Below are positions 1 through 6,473 of a stretch of DNA of 23,823 nucleotides, in pieces. Made by a program: the position numbers and the translations under genes. The stretch is from positions 1 through 23,823 of IMG/VR virus record IMGVR_UViG_3300006802_000575; one strand, given 5' to 3'. The stretch comes from a virus. Numbering within the stretch: position 1 is the stretch's first letter; each line of letters opens with the position of its first letter. The notes under the pieces were generated by a model. That model saw only the letters and a list, made by a program, of their open reading frames with translations. It was not told where the DNA came from and searched no databases.

Positions 1-159
1 ATCGAAAAAACAAAATTAGACATTATTAAAAATTCATTGATCGCAGTATTAGAATCTGAGATAATAGTTGAAGATAAGCATTCAGATGCATTTAAATTTG
101 GTTACTTGAAAGGTACTATTAATACAGTAATTGAATTTATAAATGATCATAATAAATAA
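1..159 (+). CDS. C-terminal end of an unknown protein (partial)
   Basis: The frame starting at base 1 is open for 52 codons and ends in TAA; the start lies before the window. The visible part is acidic and probably helical, with isoleucine and leucine spaced as in amphipathic helices. I do not recognise a family. It stops 6 bases before the tRNA-like element, so it may belong to a run of small early-type genes upstream. Base use is AT-rich like most of the window. The reading is supported only by openness and codon use, since too little of the protein is visible for more. Confidence 0.5.
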   Translation: MEKTKLDIIKNSLIAVLESEIIVEDKHSDAFKFGYLKGTINTVIEFINDHNK

Positions 160-165
160 TAATAT

Positions 166-250
166 AGTCAGGTGGCGGAATGGTAGACGAGGGCTTCCCG
201 CAAGAACAGCTCGCCCAAAGAGGTTACAGGTTCGAATCCTGTCCTGACTA
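166..250 (+). tRNA. tRNA-like gene, class II (Leu-type) shape, anticodon not assignable
   Basis: A perfect 7-bp acceptor stem (AGTCAGG with CCTGACT, then A) and a perfect T arm (ACAGG TTCGAAT CCTGT) frame an 85-nt unit whose length fits a class II tRNA. The start of the D arm (TGGCGGAATGGTAGACG) resembles bacterial tRNA-Leu. The anticodon arm is abnormal: the best 5-bp stem, GGGCT with AGCTC (one G-T pair), leaves a 12-nt loop instead of 7, so I assign no anticodon. A second element at 3519-3586 has the same acceptor stem. This could be a decayed tRNA, a tRNA with an insertion in the loop, or a non-decoding tRNA-like RNA. No CCA is encoded. Confidence 0.5.
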
Positions 251-328
251 CAAACATTAAACACTAAAACCGCAACACAACTATGATAAACATAGGATTA
301 AATAGTGTCTACCTTGTGAATAAATGCG

Positions 329-340
329 ATATTTATAATA
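329..340 (+). promoter_or_regulatory. Copy of the recurrent motif ATATTTATAAYACG
   Basis: ATATTTATAATA lies directly before the ATG at 342. It matches the first 12 positions of a motif found in other gene gaps of this window (3125, 13533, 16107, and weaker copies at 4151, 10464 and 11463). It is too close to the start codon for an ordinary promoter with a leader, so it could be a leaderless promoter or an RNA-level signal. Confidence 0.4.
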
Positions 341-341
341 A

Positions 342-1022
342 ATGGAAATAATTCATATTTATTTAGTTGAAAATTGTTATAATGATCCTAATAAAGTTTA
401 TATTGGTAAAACAATAAATCCTATATTTCGTTATTATAAACATAGAACCACATATGGTACTAATATAAAATTTACAATAATTGATACTATTAAAACAAAT
501 ATTAAACATGATTGGGTACATATTGAACGTTATTGGATTGAACAATTTAAACATTGGAATTTTAATGTTGTAAATATTAATAATGGTGGTGGTGGATCTA
601 ATTTTATGTCTGATGATAATAAAATTACACTTGCTAATAGAATGTATAATAATAAAAATATGTTAGGTAAAAAACATTCTGAATTAACTAAATTAAAAAT
701 GTCTCAATCGGCTAGTGGTAAAATATTATCTGATGATACTAAAATTAAAATATCAGTAGCTAATAAAGGTAAACCTAAACCAGATGGATATAAAGCTAAA
801 ATATCAGCTATCCATTTAGGTAAAAAACTAAGTTTAGAAACAAAAATAAAAATGGGAAGTGTTGTGTTACAATATGATTTACACGGTAATATTTTAAATG
901 AATATTATAGCGCATCCGAAGCAGCTCGATCAATAAATAAAATACCAAGTGCTATTATTGAATGTTGTAATGGTAAACGAAAAAGCGCTTACGGTCATAT
1001 ATGGAAATATAAAAACGCTTAA
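342..1022 (+). CDS. GIY-YIG homing endonuclease with NUMOD-type DNA-binding repeats
   Basis: This is a probable free-standing homing endonuclease that would cut DNA and spread its own gene. The N-terminal GIY-YIG nuclease domain (about residues 1-85) shows I6-Y7, then YIGK at 20-23, the catalytic-type arginine R30 and a glutamate E62 in IERYWIEQF, followed by the usual N..NGGGG end. Residues about 105-170 hold repeated GKK/GK-x-SxxTKxKMS units typical of NUMOD3, and residues about 173-224 form a NUMOD1/helix-turn-helix-like tail ending GHIWKY. The length of 226 residues is normal for phage Seg-type enzymes. It sits 91 bases after the tRNA-like element, a common setting because tRNA regions are frequent homing targets. 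Codons are very AT-rich. I used the first ATG because the GIY motif begins only five residues in. Confidence 0.88.
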   Translation: MEIIHIYLVENCYNDPNKVYIGKTINPIFRYYKHRTTYGTNIKFTIIDTIKTNIKHDWVHIERYWIEQFKHWNFNVVNINNGGGGSNFMSDDNKITLANRMYNNKNMLGKKHSELTKLKMSQSASGKILSDDTKIKISVANKGKPKPDGYKAKISAIHLGKKLSLETKIKMGSVVLQYDLHGNILNEYYSASEAARSINKIPSAIIECCNGKRKSAYGHIWKYKNA

Positions 1023-1120
1023 ACTACTATAACCAGCTTAATCGCATCATAATAACATGTTCGCCACCTATAGCATGTTGAATAAATTCAGAATTAATTA
1101 AATATTAAAAACAGTATATT

Positions 1121-1231
1121 ATGGAACCACTTGGAATCGACTTTAGCATCACGTTAATACTTACTATGGTAGTATTGGTGGTTGGAACAGAATTAATTGA
1201 CCGTTATAAACGTTATAAACGAGTTAAATAG
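1121..1231 (+). CDS. Small single-pass membrane peptide, 36 residues, unknown
   Basis: A short open frame runs from ATG at 1121 to TAG at 1231. The peptide begins MEPLGIDFSI, continues with a hydrophobic stretch at about residues 10-25 (ITLILTMVVLVVG) and ends in a strongly basic tail with a repeated RYK. This is the layout of a small bitopic membrane protein with a positive cytoplasmic end. The leader just upstream is A-rich (aatattaaaaacagtat), as expected for Bacteroidota hosts. A terminator-like hairpin follows 54 bases after the stop, consistent with a short transcript. I know no family for it; it is called on composition and context only. Confidence 0.45.
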   Translation: MEPLGIDFSITLILTMVVLVVGTELIDRYKRYKRVK

Positions 1232-1284
1232 TATTTCATATAAATTGCTTAACTAGCAAGTTAATCATATCATATCTTATGGGT

Positions 1285-1315
1285 GGGTCGATAATCTCGA
1301 TCCCCCTTTTCTTGT
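1285..1315 (+). terminator. Rho-independent terminator-like hairpin
   Basis: GGGTCGA (1285-1291), loop TAATC and TCGATCC (1297-1303) form a 7-bp stem with one G-T pair, followed by CCCTTTTCTTGTTTT. The position 54 bases after the small membrane peptide gene fits a transcript end. Confidence 0.6.
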
Positions 1316-1687
1316 TTTGTGTGGGTTACATTCCCTATCTGTTTGCGGTATATATACGGTATATGTACGGAGGTAGTGCGGTGGAAATGCGTGCGTTGTT
1401 ATCCATCGATGCGTACGTTGTATTAAAATAAAAATGTGACGTAAAAATAGCAAGTAAACGTATATTGCGCACGGAGCGTATATATTGATATACTATGACT
1501 ACCTATCACACCATTAACACGCATTAACACCGCTATATTCCGCCCATATCCCGCCTATAAACAACGAACGATCGTAAAATACATAATGCGCAAGTCCATT
1601 TAACCATTTTGGTATAACCGGTTAAAGGCCGGAAAAAACTTAGAAGTACAATTTTTCACGTCGATGCAAGTATATACCTATATACCT

Positions 1688-1695
1688 TAAGTTTG
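1688..1695 (+). promoter_or_regulatory. Possible host-type (Bacteroidota) -7 promoter element
   Basis: TAAGTTTG matches the Bacteroidota sigma -7 consensus TAnnTTTG and lies about 75 bases before the DUF932 start. I could not find a clear -33 TTTG at the right distance, so this is tentative. Confidence 0.3.
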
Positions 1696-1768
1696 GCTCA
1701 CCAGGATAGGGATGTTATATTTAAGATGTTAAAAAAGATATAAGTTAAACAATTTAAAAATAAAGGTT

Positions 1769-2569
1769 ATGTTAGACATTAAAAACATGGATTTCATCGA
1801 CAAGTCGGAAATCAAAAAAAGAGCAAATTCAATTTTCACAACTACCGGTTCACCTAGTACTTCAGATAAGTACGCACACATCTCAACCGAGAAAATTATT
1901 GATGACATGGAGTTATTAGGATGGGGTGTGGTTGATGCAAAACAAGTTAGAGCGCGTAAGAGTGTAGGATTCCAAAAACACTTAGTTGTATTTAGAAACC
2001 CAGAAATTGTAATCGATGGAGCAGATGGTGACACTGTTTTCCCTCAAATATTACTTACCAATTCACACGACGGTAAAAATGCGTTTACATTCACCGCCGG
2101 TTTATTTAGAATGATTTGTGAAAATGGTTTAGTGGTTTGTAATCAAGAATTTGAGAACCTAAAAATTAGACACTACGGGTACGATTTTGAGGAACTAGAA
2201 AAAACCATTAACGCGATGGTAGAAAAGTTACCGTTAACTGTTGAATCGATGAACCGCTTTAAAACCACGGTTTTGAATTCAAACCAAATGCTTGACTTCG
2301 CTAAACGAGCATTAAATTCCAGGTTCACTGAAAGTGAATTAGAGAATATCACCATCGATTTAAATGACTTATTAACTCCGTCACGTGAGGAAGATAAGGG
2401 TAATGACATGTGGTCAGTGTTCAATACAGTTCAAGAAAAGTTAACACACGGATTATTTAATTACGCTTACGGTTTTAAAAATCGTAAGGCACGTAAAATT
2501 AAAAACTTCAATAAGGACATGGAGTTAAACAACAAGTTATATCAATTAGCAAACGAATTCGTCAATTAA
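1769..2569 (+). CDS. DUF932 family phage/plasmid protein
   Basis: The protein matches the DUF932 family (phage/plasmid-like protein TIGR03299), widespread in phages and plasmids and without a settled biochemical function. The key stretch is LLTNSHDGKNAFTFTAGLFR followed by MICENGLV (about residues 95-122), the family's usual signature of a substrate-like strand before an R.xC.NGL helix. The rest is helical, with a basic C-terminal region KNRKARKIKNFNK. The length of 266 residues is in the family range. A-rich bases precede the ATG; an in-frame ATG six codons later (1787) is an alternative. Codons here use more C-ending forms (TTC, AAC, CAC, ACC) than the neighbouring homing genes, so the gene may be highly expressed or of different origin. 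It stands alone, behind a long non-coding leader region. Confidence 0.8.
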   Translation: MLDIKNMDFIDKSEIKKRANSIFTTTGSPSTSDKYAHISTEKIIDDMELLGWGVVDAKQVRARKSVGFQKHLVVFRNPEIVIDGADGDTVFPQILLTNSHDGKNAFTFTAGLFRMICENGLVVCNQEFENLKIRHYGYDFEELEKTINAMVEKLPLTVESMNRFKTTVLNSNQMLDFAKRALNSRFTESELENITIDLNDLLTPSREEDKGNDMWSVFNTVQEKLTHGLFNYAYGFKNRKARKIKNFNKDMELNNKLYQLANEFVN

Positions 2570-2631
2570 TGGCGAGTTCGTATATATGTATATTAGTAGA
2601 TAGGTATACACAAAACTAACGCGCGAGAGCT

Positions 2632-3123
2632 ATGGGAAGTTATAAAACCAATAAACAAGTATTAAAAAAATTAACTGTTGAAGAAGCACAAGCCTTTATT
2701 CCGGTTACTATGGAAAATTCTGATGAGTTAGAAAATGCTTATTTTTATACTATGGTACCTATGGGTAATGGTTGGGATGAGATAAATTATTATACTAATC
2801 GACCTGTTCAACATTGGAGAACAGGACCTTATAATGGTTGGATTTATATTTTGTCTAATAGAACAATGCCTGGTCTATTTAAAATAGGACATACTAAAAA
2901 TAATCCTGAGGATCGTGCTAAAGAAATTTCACGTGCAACTGGTGTCCCTATTCCGTTTGAAATTGAATGGGCATTTAATTGTTATGATTCTGATATGTTA
3001 GAGAAAGAAATTCATAGAGCTCTAGACTCGTTTAGATATACATCAAATAAAGAATTTTTTGAAATATCTTTAAATGAGGCAAAAGAAACTATAAGAAAGC
3101 TTGGCTCTGCATATAGGAGTTAG
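2632..3123 (+). CDS. T5orf172 / MUG113 (GIY-YIG superfamily) domain protein
   Basis: Residues about 66-160 form a T5orf172-type domain, a GIY-YIG relative common in phages. They start GWIYILSNRTMPGLFKIG, followed by R (ERA.E/DRAKEISRATG), then an E.EIH.AL helix and an end NKEFFEIS. The Y-I-L and K-I-G strands replace the GIY and YIG motifs, and the arginine in DRAKEIS and glutamate in EKEIH take the catalytic-type positions. The first 65 residues are a separate, unrecognised N-terminal part rich in polar residues. Unlike the gene at 342 it has no NUMOD repeats, so a homing role is not shown; a nuclease or DNA-binding role is inferred. It starts 62 bases after the DUF932 gene, and an element of the recurrent motif follows its stop directly. 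Confidence 0.75.
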   Translation: MGSYKTNKQVLKKLTVEEAQAFIPVTMENSDELENAYFYTMVPMGNGWDEINYYTNRPVQHWRTGPYNGWIYILSNRTMPGLFKIGHTKNNPEDRAKEISRATGVPIPFEIEWAFNCYDSDMLEKEIHRALDSFRYTSNKEFFEISLNEAKETIRKLGSAYRS

Positions 3124-3124
3124 T

Positions 3125-3138
3125 ATATTTATAATACG
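3125..3138 (+). promoter_or_regulatory. Copy of the recurrent motif ATATTTATAAYACG (exact)
   Basis: ATATTTATAATACG begins one base after the stop of the T5orf172 gene and 49 bases before the lipoprotein start. It matches the consensus drawn from several gene gaps in the window at all 14 positions. Here the distance to the next gene would allow a promoter with a leader. Confidence 0.5.
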
Positions 3139-3173
3139 ATTAATTAAACAAATAAAAAACCAATAGAAAAAAG

Positions 3174-3338
3174 ATGAAAAATCTAATTGCAATCGTAGCT
3201 TTAGCTACAATCGTTTTGACTTCATGTCAATCAAATTCAAGTACTTCAGTTTCAACTACAGATTCAACTTCTGTTGATTCATCAGTAGTAGATTCAGTAG
3301 CTGTTGATTCAGTATCTGTTGATACTGTAACTAAGTAA
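3174..3338 (+). CDS. Small secreted lipoprotein, 54 residues, unknown function
   Basis: An open frame runs from ATG at 3174 to TAA at 3338. The peptide starts MKNLIAIVALATIVLTSCQS, a signal peptide with lipobox LTSC, so cysteine 18 would be lipidated. The mature part is about 36 residues of Ser, Thr, Val and Asp with a repeated VDS unit and no fold-forming core. Small lipoproteins of this kind are common in Bacteroidota. In phages, short lipoproteins can block the receptor against superinfection (as in T5 Llp), but nothing in this sequence proves that role. The gene lies 8 bases before tRNA-Thr and may share its transcript. The A-rich leader (caatagaaaaaag) supports the start. Confidence 0.72.
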   Translation: MKNLIAIVALATIVLTSCQSNSSTSVSTTDSTSVDSSVVDSVAVDSVSVDTVTK

Positions 3339-3346
3339 TTAGTTAC

Positions 3347-3419
<73 letters not shown>

Positions 3420-3518
3420 CCCGGATTCATATAAATCGAGGCAACTCTTTAGGTAGAAATATATGGATAAACAACCCGTCACGGTATGCCTAAGGGTAGG
3501 AGTGAACTGAGGAGAAAT

Positions 3519-3586
3519 AGTCAGGTGGCGTAAGGTAACGCCTCATTATTGTAGATGAGAGATACAGTTCGGAGCGGTCCTGACTA
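3519..3586 (+). tRNA. Degenerate tRNA-like element sharing its acceptor stem with 166-250
   Basis: The 68-nt unit has the same acceptor stem as the element at 166 (AGTCAGG/CCTGACT), the same next bases TGGCG and the same 3' flank ACAAA. It shows a D arm GCG TAAGGTAA CGC and a stem CTCAT/ATGAG. The anticodon loop has 8 bases (TATTGTAG) and the T arm does not pair (CAGTTCGGAGCGG), so it does not meet the normal cloverleaf. It may be a pseudo-tRNA or a tRNA-like RNA. Confidence 0.35.
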
Positions 3587-3591
3587 CAAAT

Positions 3592-3663
3592 TGCGGGATA
3601 GAGCAGTGGTAGCTCGCTAGGCTCATAACCTAGAGGTCATAGGTTCGAGTCCTATTCCCGCTA
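3592..3663 (+). tRNA. Initiator tRNA-fMet (anticodon CAT)
   Basis: This is a complete 72-nt cloverleaf: TGCGGGA/TCCCGCT with a T-T mismatch at the first pair, D stem GAGC/GCTC, anticodon stem CTAGG/CCTAG with loop CTCATAA, and T arm ATAGG TTCGAGT CCTAT. The unpaired 1-72 position and the A11-T24 pair are the hallmarks of bacterial initiator tRNA, against elongator Met or Ile. It has two rather than three G-C pairs next to the loop (AGG instead of GGG), a departure from the usual initiator pattern. Confidence 0.88.
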
Positions 3664-3788
3664 CACTAGCCCTAAGTACACGGGATCGAAAAGCAGTCGT
3701 GGCATACCGTAAGATCTGCTCGCTTAATTGCTCCTAATCGTTAGTAGGCACAGTTGACAACTCTGGAGGCGATACAAAAGTTGTAATT
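3664..3788 (+). other. Structured tRNA spacer without a recognisable gene
   Basis: No tRNA T-arm signature and no open frame is visible in this 125-nt spacer. It holds several possible hairpins: AGCAG/CTGCT (3692-3696 with 3716-3720), CTAA/TTAG around 3734-3744, and ACAACT/AGTTGT (3757-3762 with 3779-3784). It could be a small phage RNA, like the non-tRNA stable RNAs in the T4 tRNA cluster, or merely a processing spacer. Confidence 0.25.
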
Positions 3789-3873
3789 GGAGATTTGGCA
3801 GAGCGGTCGAATGCGGCAGTCTTGAAAACTGTTGAAGGTAATACTTCCCAAGGTTCGAATCCTTGAGTCTCCG
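3789..3873 (+). tRNA. tRNA-Ser (anticodon TGA)
   Basis: This is a complete 85-nt class II cloverleaf: acceptor GGAGATT/AGTCTCC with discriminator G (the usual serine base), anticodon stem GCAGT/ACTGT with loop CTTGAAA (anticodon TGA), a long variable arm, and T arm CAAGG TTCGAAT CCTTG. It reads the TCA and other TCN codons abundant in the window. Confidence 0.95.
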
Positions 3874-3969
3874 CACCTTAATACCGATTCGGGTTTGACG
3901 GTCAAGTGGGCCCTGCGACTATGACTTAGTAATAAGTAATTAGACAAAACGTCATTAAATATCCATCAC

Positions 3970-3993
3970 GTTAGATGGCATCGGTGATCTAAC
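3970..3993 (+). other. Hairpin in the spacer before tRNA-Gln
   Basis: GTTAGAT (3970-3976) pairs perfectly with ATCTAAC (3987-3993) around a 10-base loop, ending 5 bases before tRNA-Gln. No T run follows, so a processing element is more likely than a terminator. The spacer 3874-3998 otherwise shows no gene. Confidence 0.35.
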
Positions 3994-3998
3994 ATTAT

Positions 3999-4069
3999 TA
4001 CCCTTTCGTCTAATGGCAGGACAATTGGTTTTGGTCCAATTAATCGAGGTTCGAGTCCTTGAGGGGTAA
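3999..4069 (+). tRNA. tRNA-Gln (anticodon TTG)
   Basis: This is a complete 71-nt cloverleaf: acceptor TACCCTT/AGGGGTA, D stem GTCT/GGAC, anticodon stem ATTGG/CCAAT with loop TTTTGGT (anticodon TTG), T arm CGAGG TTCGAGT CCTTG and discriminator A. It reads CAA, the dominant Gln codon here. Confidence 0.93.
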
Positions 4070-4076
4070 CATAATT

Positions 4077-4148
4077 GCTCGGTTCGTCTAGGGGTTAGGA
4101 CAGGAGATTTTCATTCTTCAAACAGGGGTTCGATTCCCCTACCGAGTA
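4077..4148 (+). tRNA. tRNA-Glu (anticodon TTC)
   Basis: This is a complete 72-nt cloverleaf: acceptor GCTCGGT/ACCGAGT with a G-T first pair, D stem GTCT/GGAC, anticodon stem GGAGA/TCTTC with loop TTTTCAT (anticodon TTC), and T arm AGGGG TTCGATT CCCCT. It reads GAA, the dominant Glu codon in these genes. Confidence 0.93.
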
Positions 4149-4150
4149 CA

Positions 4151-4164
4151 ATATTTATCATAAA
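4151..4164 (+). promoter_or_regulatory. Weak copy of the recurrent motif
   Basis: ATATTTATCATAAA keeps the core ATATTTAT of the motif ATATTTATAAYACG. It lies 52 bases upstream of the first gene of the envelope cassette, in a position suited to a promoter. Confidence 0.3.
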
Positions 4165-4215
4165 CAGGTTGTCGTTAATTAGTTGTATTAACCCTTAAAA
4201 CATCTAACGACAACA

Positions 4216-6105
4216 ATGAAAAAAATCCTTTTTTTCCTATTTTTCCTTACCTCTGTAATCTCAGTAAGTGCTAAAACATTACCTGCTCCTGGAACTGGAG
4301 TTTATGTATTAATTGATACTAACTATACTGTAAGTACTTCTTTAAATCCTACAACTACTGCTAGCTTATATTATACTAATAGTACTGCTACTTTAGTTAC
4401 AGGTATGCAGTTTAGAGTATTTTATGATAAGGTAGCATTTAATGGTGCTGCTCCTACAGTCGCTTTAAAATATCCTAGTACCGATCAAAATCTTCAATAC
4501 AACGTTAATACGACTGATGGTTATATTACTATAACCTTGGTTTATACTGGTTCTAACGCTACTTTTAATTACGTTAATAGCGAATTAGTAGCTATCACAT
4601 TTACACACGCTATTGCTTCTACATTTAATAGTTTAGCTAGTATTTCTCCTTTAACTGTAACTGGTGTTCAAACATTTCCTGCTTTTGCTTCTAAAAATAC
4701 AGGTATGGACACAACATTAAATTTATATAGTTATGGTGGTAATTTTTTAAGACCTACATTCTTATTCACTTCTACATTTACTAATGTAACAGGTACAGGA
4801 GCTAAAAATGTTACTATTAAATTATCTAAAAAACCTAAAACTGGATCTACTTGGACTACAATTGGAACTTATACTTCTGATTTAGATGGTATTGTATCTG
4901 TTAATCCGGTTATTGACACTACATTTTGGGATATTAAGTTTGCAGTTCAAGGTGATACAATGAATGTAGGTAAAATTATTTCAGTAGCCGATGCTCAAAA
5001 AGTAAACCAATTCGTATTAGGCACAGCTACTCCTTCAGGATTTGATTTCTATACAGCCGATGTTAATAACTCAAATACTATCTCAATATCAGACGTTTAT
5101 TCTATATTTGGTAGAATCGCAGGCCGATTCTCAGTATGGCCTAATAACACTCCAGATGTAAGATTCTTTACAGCAACTGAATATAATTCAATTAATGGTT
5201 CATCTACAAGTTTAAAATCAACTATACCAGGTGTTACTAATTTTGAGTATTATATTAATGGTACTTCAGTAGTAACTTATTATATTGCTGGTTTAGGAGA
5301 TGCTAATGGTACTGGTTTTAAAATGGCTAGATTAGTTCCTATCCAAATATTAAACCCAAATAACGCTCCTAATTATATTATAGATCAAACAGTAGAATAT
5401 TATGCTAGTTTAAATGAAATTGAAATTAATTTACCTAGTTTAAATGTTGTTGAAGGTAATTTAGTTAATATTCCAGTTAAAGTATTTACAAATGAAGATT
5501 TAGGTTCATTACAATTAGCAATGAAATATGATAAAGATTTATTAGAATTTAAAGGTTTATACACAGATGAAAAACCAATGACTTGGTTATCATTCTTAAA
5601 CGCTAATGATGGTATTGTAGAATGGGGTGGTATAGACATGTCTAATAATAAATTTAACTTAAAAAATAATGAACAAGTTGTTACATTACAATTTTTAGCT
5701 AAAAAACCTAAAGATGAGTGGTCAGCGAGTCCTTTATATGTATCACAAAAATATGTAGGTAATGCTAATGCTTCTGATTTAAATATTAGGCCTACAGATG
5801 GTAGAATTCAAATTCAAAGAGCAATGAATACAGTTGCCTTTAATCCAAATGAAGCTACTATAACTGTATTTCCTAACCCAACAGGTGGTTTAGTTACAGT
5901 ACAATTCAATATACCTAAAGATGGTATTACAACAGTTGCTATTGTAGATATGCAAGGTAATGTTAGAAGAGAAATATTAAGCGGCAAAGTACCTGCAGGA
6001 GCTTATCAGTACGCTGTTAATTTAGATACTATGGCTCCAGGAATGTACTTAGCAGTATTAGAAAACAATGGAAAGGTTATATCAAATAAAACAATTTTAA
6101 ACTAA
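4216..6105 (+). CDS. Type IX secretion cargo with cohesin-like and dockerin-like modules
   Basis: This protein would be exported across the inner membrane, then across the outer membrane by the host type IX secretion system, and anchored or released at the cell surface. It has a signal peptide (1-19, cut after SVSA); a cohesin-like beta domain (about 28-150) with MQFRVFYD; a beta domain (175-245); a dockerin-like pair of helices, VADAQKVNQFVLG (257-269) and ADVNNSNTISISDVYSIFGR (281-300); a linker; a second cohesin-like domain (about 400-535) with SLQLAMKYDKDLLEFKG; and a T9SS type A sorting domain (about 546-629) with VFPNPTGG, G-NV and a final KTILN. The family assignment of the C-terminus (TIGR04183-like) is strong; the cohesin and dockerin calls are by pattern. 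It opens the cassette before the lysis genes. No catalytic domain is visible, so adhesion or scaffolding is inferred. The sorting domain points to a T9SS-bearing Bacteroidota host. Confidence 0.82.
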   Translation: MKKILFFLFFLTSVISVSAKTLPAPGTGVYVLIDTNYTVSTSLNPTTTASLYYTNSTATLVTGMQFRVFYDKVAFNGAAPTVALKYPSTDQNLQYNVNTTDGYITITLVYTGSNATFNYVNSELVAITFTHAIASTFNSLASISPLTVTGVQTFPAFASKNTGMDTTLNLYSYGGNFLRPTFLFTSTFTNVTGTGAKNVTIKLSKKPKTGSTWTTIGTYTSDLDGIVSVNPVIDTTFWDIKFAVQGDTMNVGKIISVADAQKVNQFVLGTATPSGFDFYTADVNNSNTISISDVYSIFGRIAGRFSVWPNNTPDVRFFTATEYNSINGSSTSLKSTIPGVTNFEYYINGTSVVTYYIAGLGDANGTGFKMARLVPIQILNPNNAPNYIIDQTVEYYASLNEIEINLPSLNVVEGNLVNIPVKVFTNEDLGSLQLAMKYDKDLLEFKGLYTDEKPMTWLSFLNANDGIVEWGGIDMSNNKFNLKNNEQVVTLQFLAKKPKDEWSASPLYVSQKYVGNANASDLNIRPTDGRIQIQRAMNTVAFNPNEATITVFPNPTGGLVTVQFNIPKDGITTVAIVDMQGNVRREILSGKVPAGAYQYAVNLDTMAPGMYLAVLENNGKVISNKTILN

Positions 6106-6115
6106 TAAATTAAAC

Positions 6116-6469
6116 ATGGCAAAATTAAAAGAAATCCTAGGATTAGGAGAAACAGAATTCAAGAAAGTAGATGATAAAAATCGTTTCTACTTTATGTTAC
6201 AACAAATGCAAACTAACCGTTGGAAAATTACAGGTATTGTATTATTTTTATTTTTCTTTATTATCTTTGGAATTAACATGGCTGTATTTTTAAATGTTTC
6301 TATTCAAGAGTCTTGGAAAGAAATGTTACTTATCCTTTTAGGTGCCTTTGTAGGTAACTTAAATAAAGTAGTAGACTACTGGTTTAACTCAGAAGATAGA
6401 GACAAAATGTTAATCCAAAAAGTAGACGAAGAAGACGGAAAATCATTATCAAACACTATAACTCAATAA
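6116..6469 (+). CDS. Two-TM membrane protein, holin-like
   Basis: The 117-residue protein has a cytoplasmic N-terminal part (1-34), two hydrophobic segments (about 37-60, ITGIVLFLFFFIIFGINMAV, and about 69-85, EMLLILLGAFVGNL), and a charged tail that starts VVDYWFNSEDRDKM. Two membrane segments joined by a short loop with a charged C-terminus match many phage holins, and a short LLLGAFVG helix followed by a YWF motif is common in them. It lies 10 bases after the T9SS cargo and 4 bases before the next membrane protein, in the same run as the M15 endolysin. Holin is inferred from topology and context. It could instead be an inner-membrane part of the secretion cassette. Confidence 0.6.
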   Translation: MAKLKEILGLGETEFKKVDDKNRFYFMLQQMQTNRWKITGIVLFLFFFIIFGINMAVFLNVSIQESWKEMLLILLGAFVGNLNKVVDYWFNSEDRDKMLIQKVDEEDGKSLSNTITQ

Positions 6470-6473
6470 TAAT

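Larger units (their letters stand above)
1232..1768 (+). other. Long gene-free region with unusual base composition
   Basis: About 540 bases carry no convincing gene. After the terminator, the stretch from about 1320 to 1700 is visibly richer in G and C than most genes around it. It holds many CG and GTATATA elements (for example at 1346-1370, 1455-1490 and 1670-1688) and palindromes such as AACCGGTT and GGCCGG near 1618-1633. It could be an early promoter region, an origin, or recently acquired DNA. I see no iteron set regular enough to call an origin. Confidence 0.4.

Noticed and set aside
82-264. Minus-strand open frame of 60 codons
   Set aside because: It runs across the tRNA-like element and the end of a + strand gene; there is no other sign of minus-strand genes.
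329-340. Reading the motif copies as T4 late promoters on the minus strand (TATAAATA in the reverse complement)
   Set aside because: No minus-strand genes are present downstream of any copy.
1023-1120. AACATG...CATGTT inverted pair near 1053-1080 as a terminator
   Set aside because: The stem is only 6 bp with a long loop and no T run follows.
1279-1431. 50-codon open frame starting MGGSIISIPLF
   Set aside because: Its start lies inside the terminator hairpin, its codons (GGG, TCG, CCC) are unlike the phage genes, and there is no supporting leader.
3481-3710. Perfect 10-base inverted pair ACGGTATGCC (3481-3490) and GGCATACCGT (3701-3710)
   Set aside because: It does not extend beyond 10 bases, spans a complete initiator tRNA, and a match of this size can occur by chance in a region this long.
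3741-3947. Minus-strand open frame of 68 codons
   Set aside because: It overlaps the complete tRNA-Ser and is only a by-product of its sequence.
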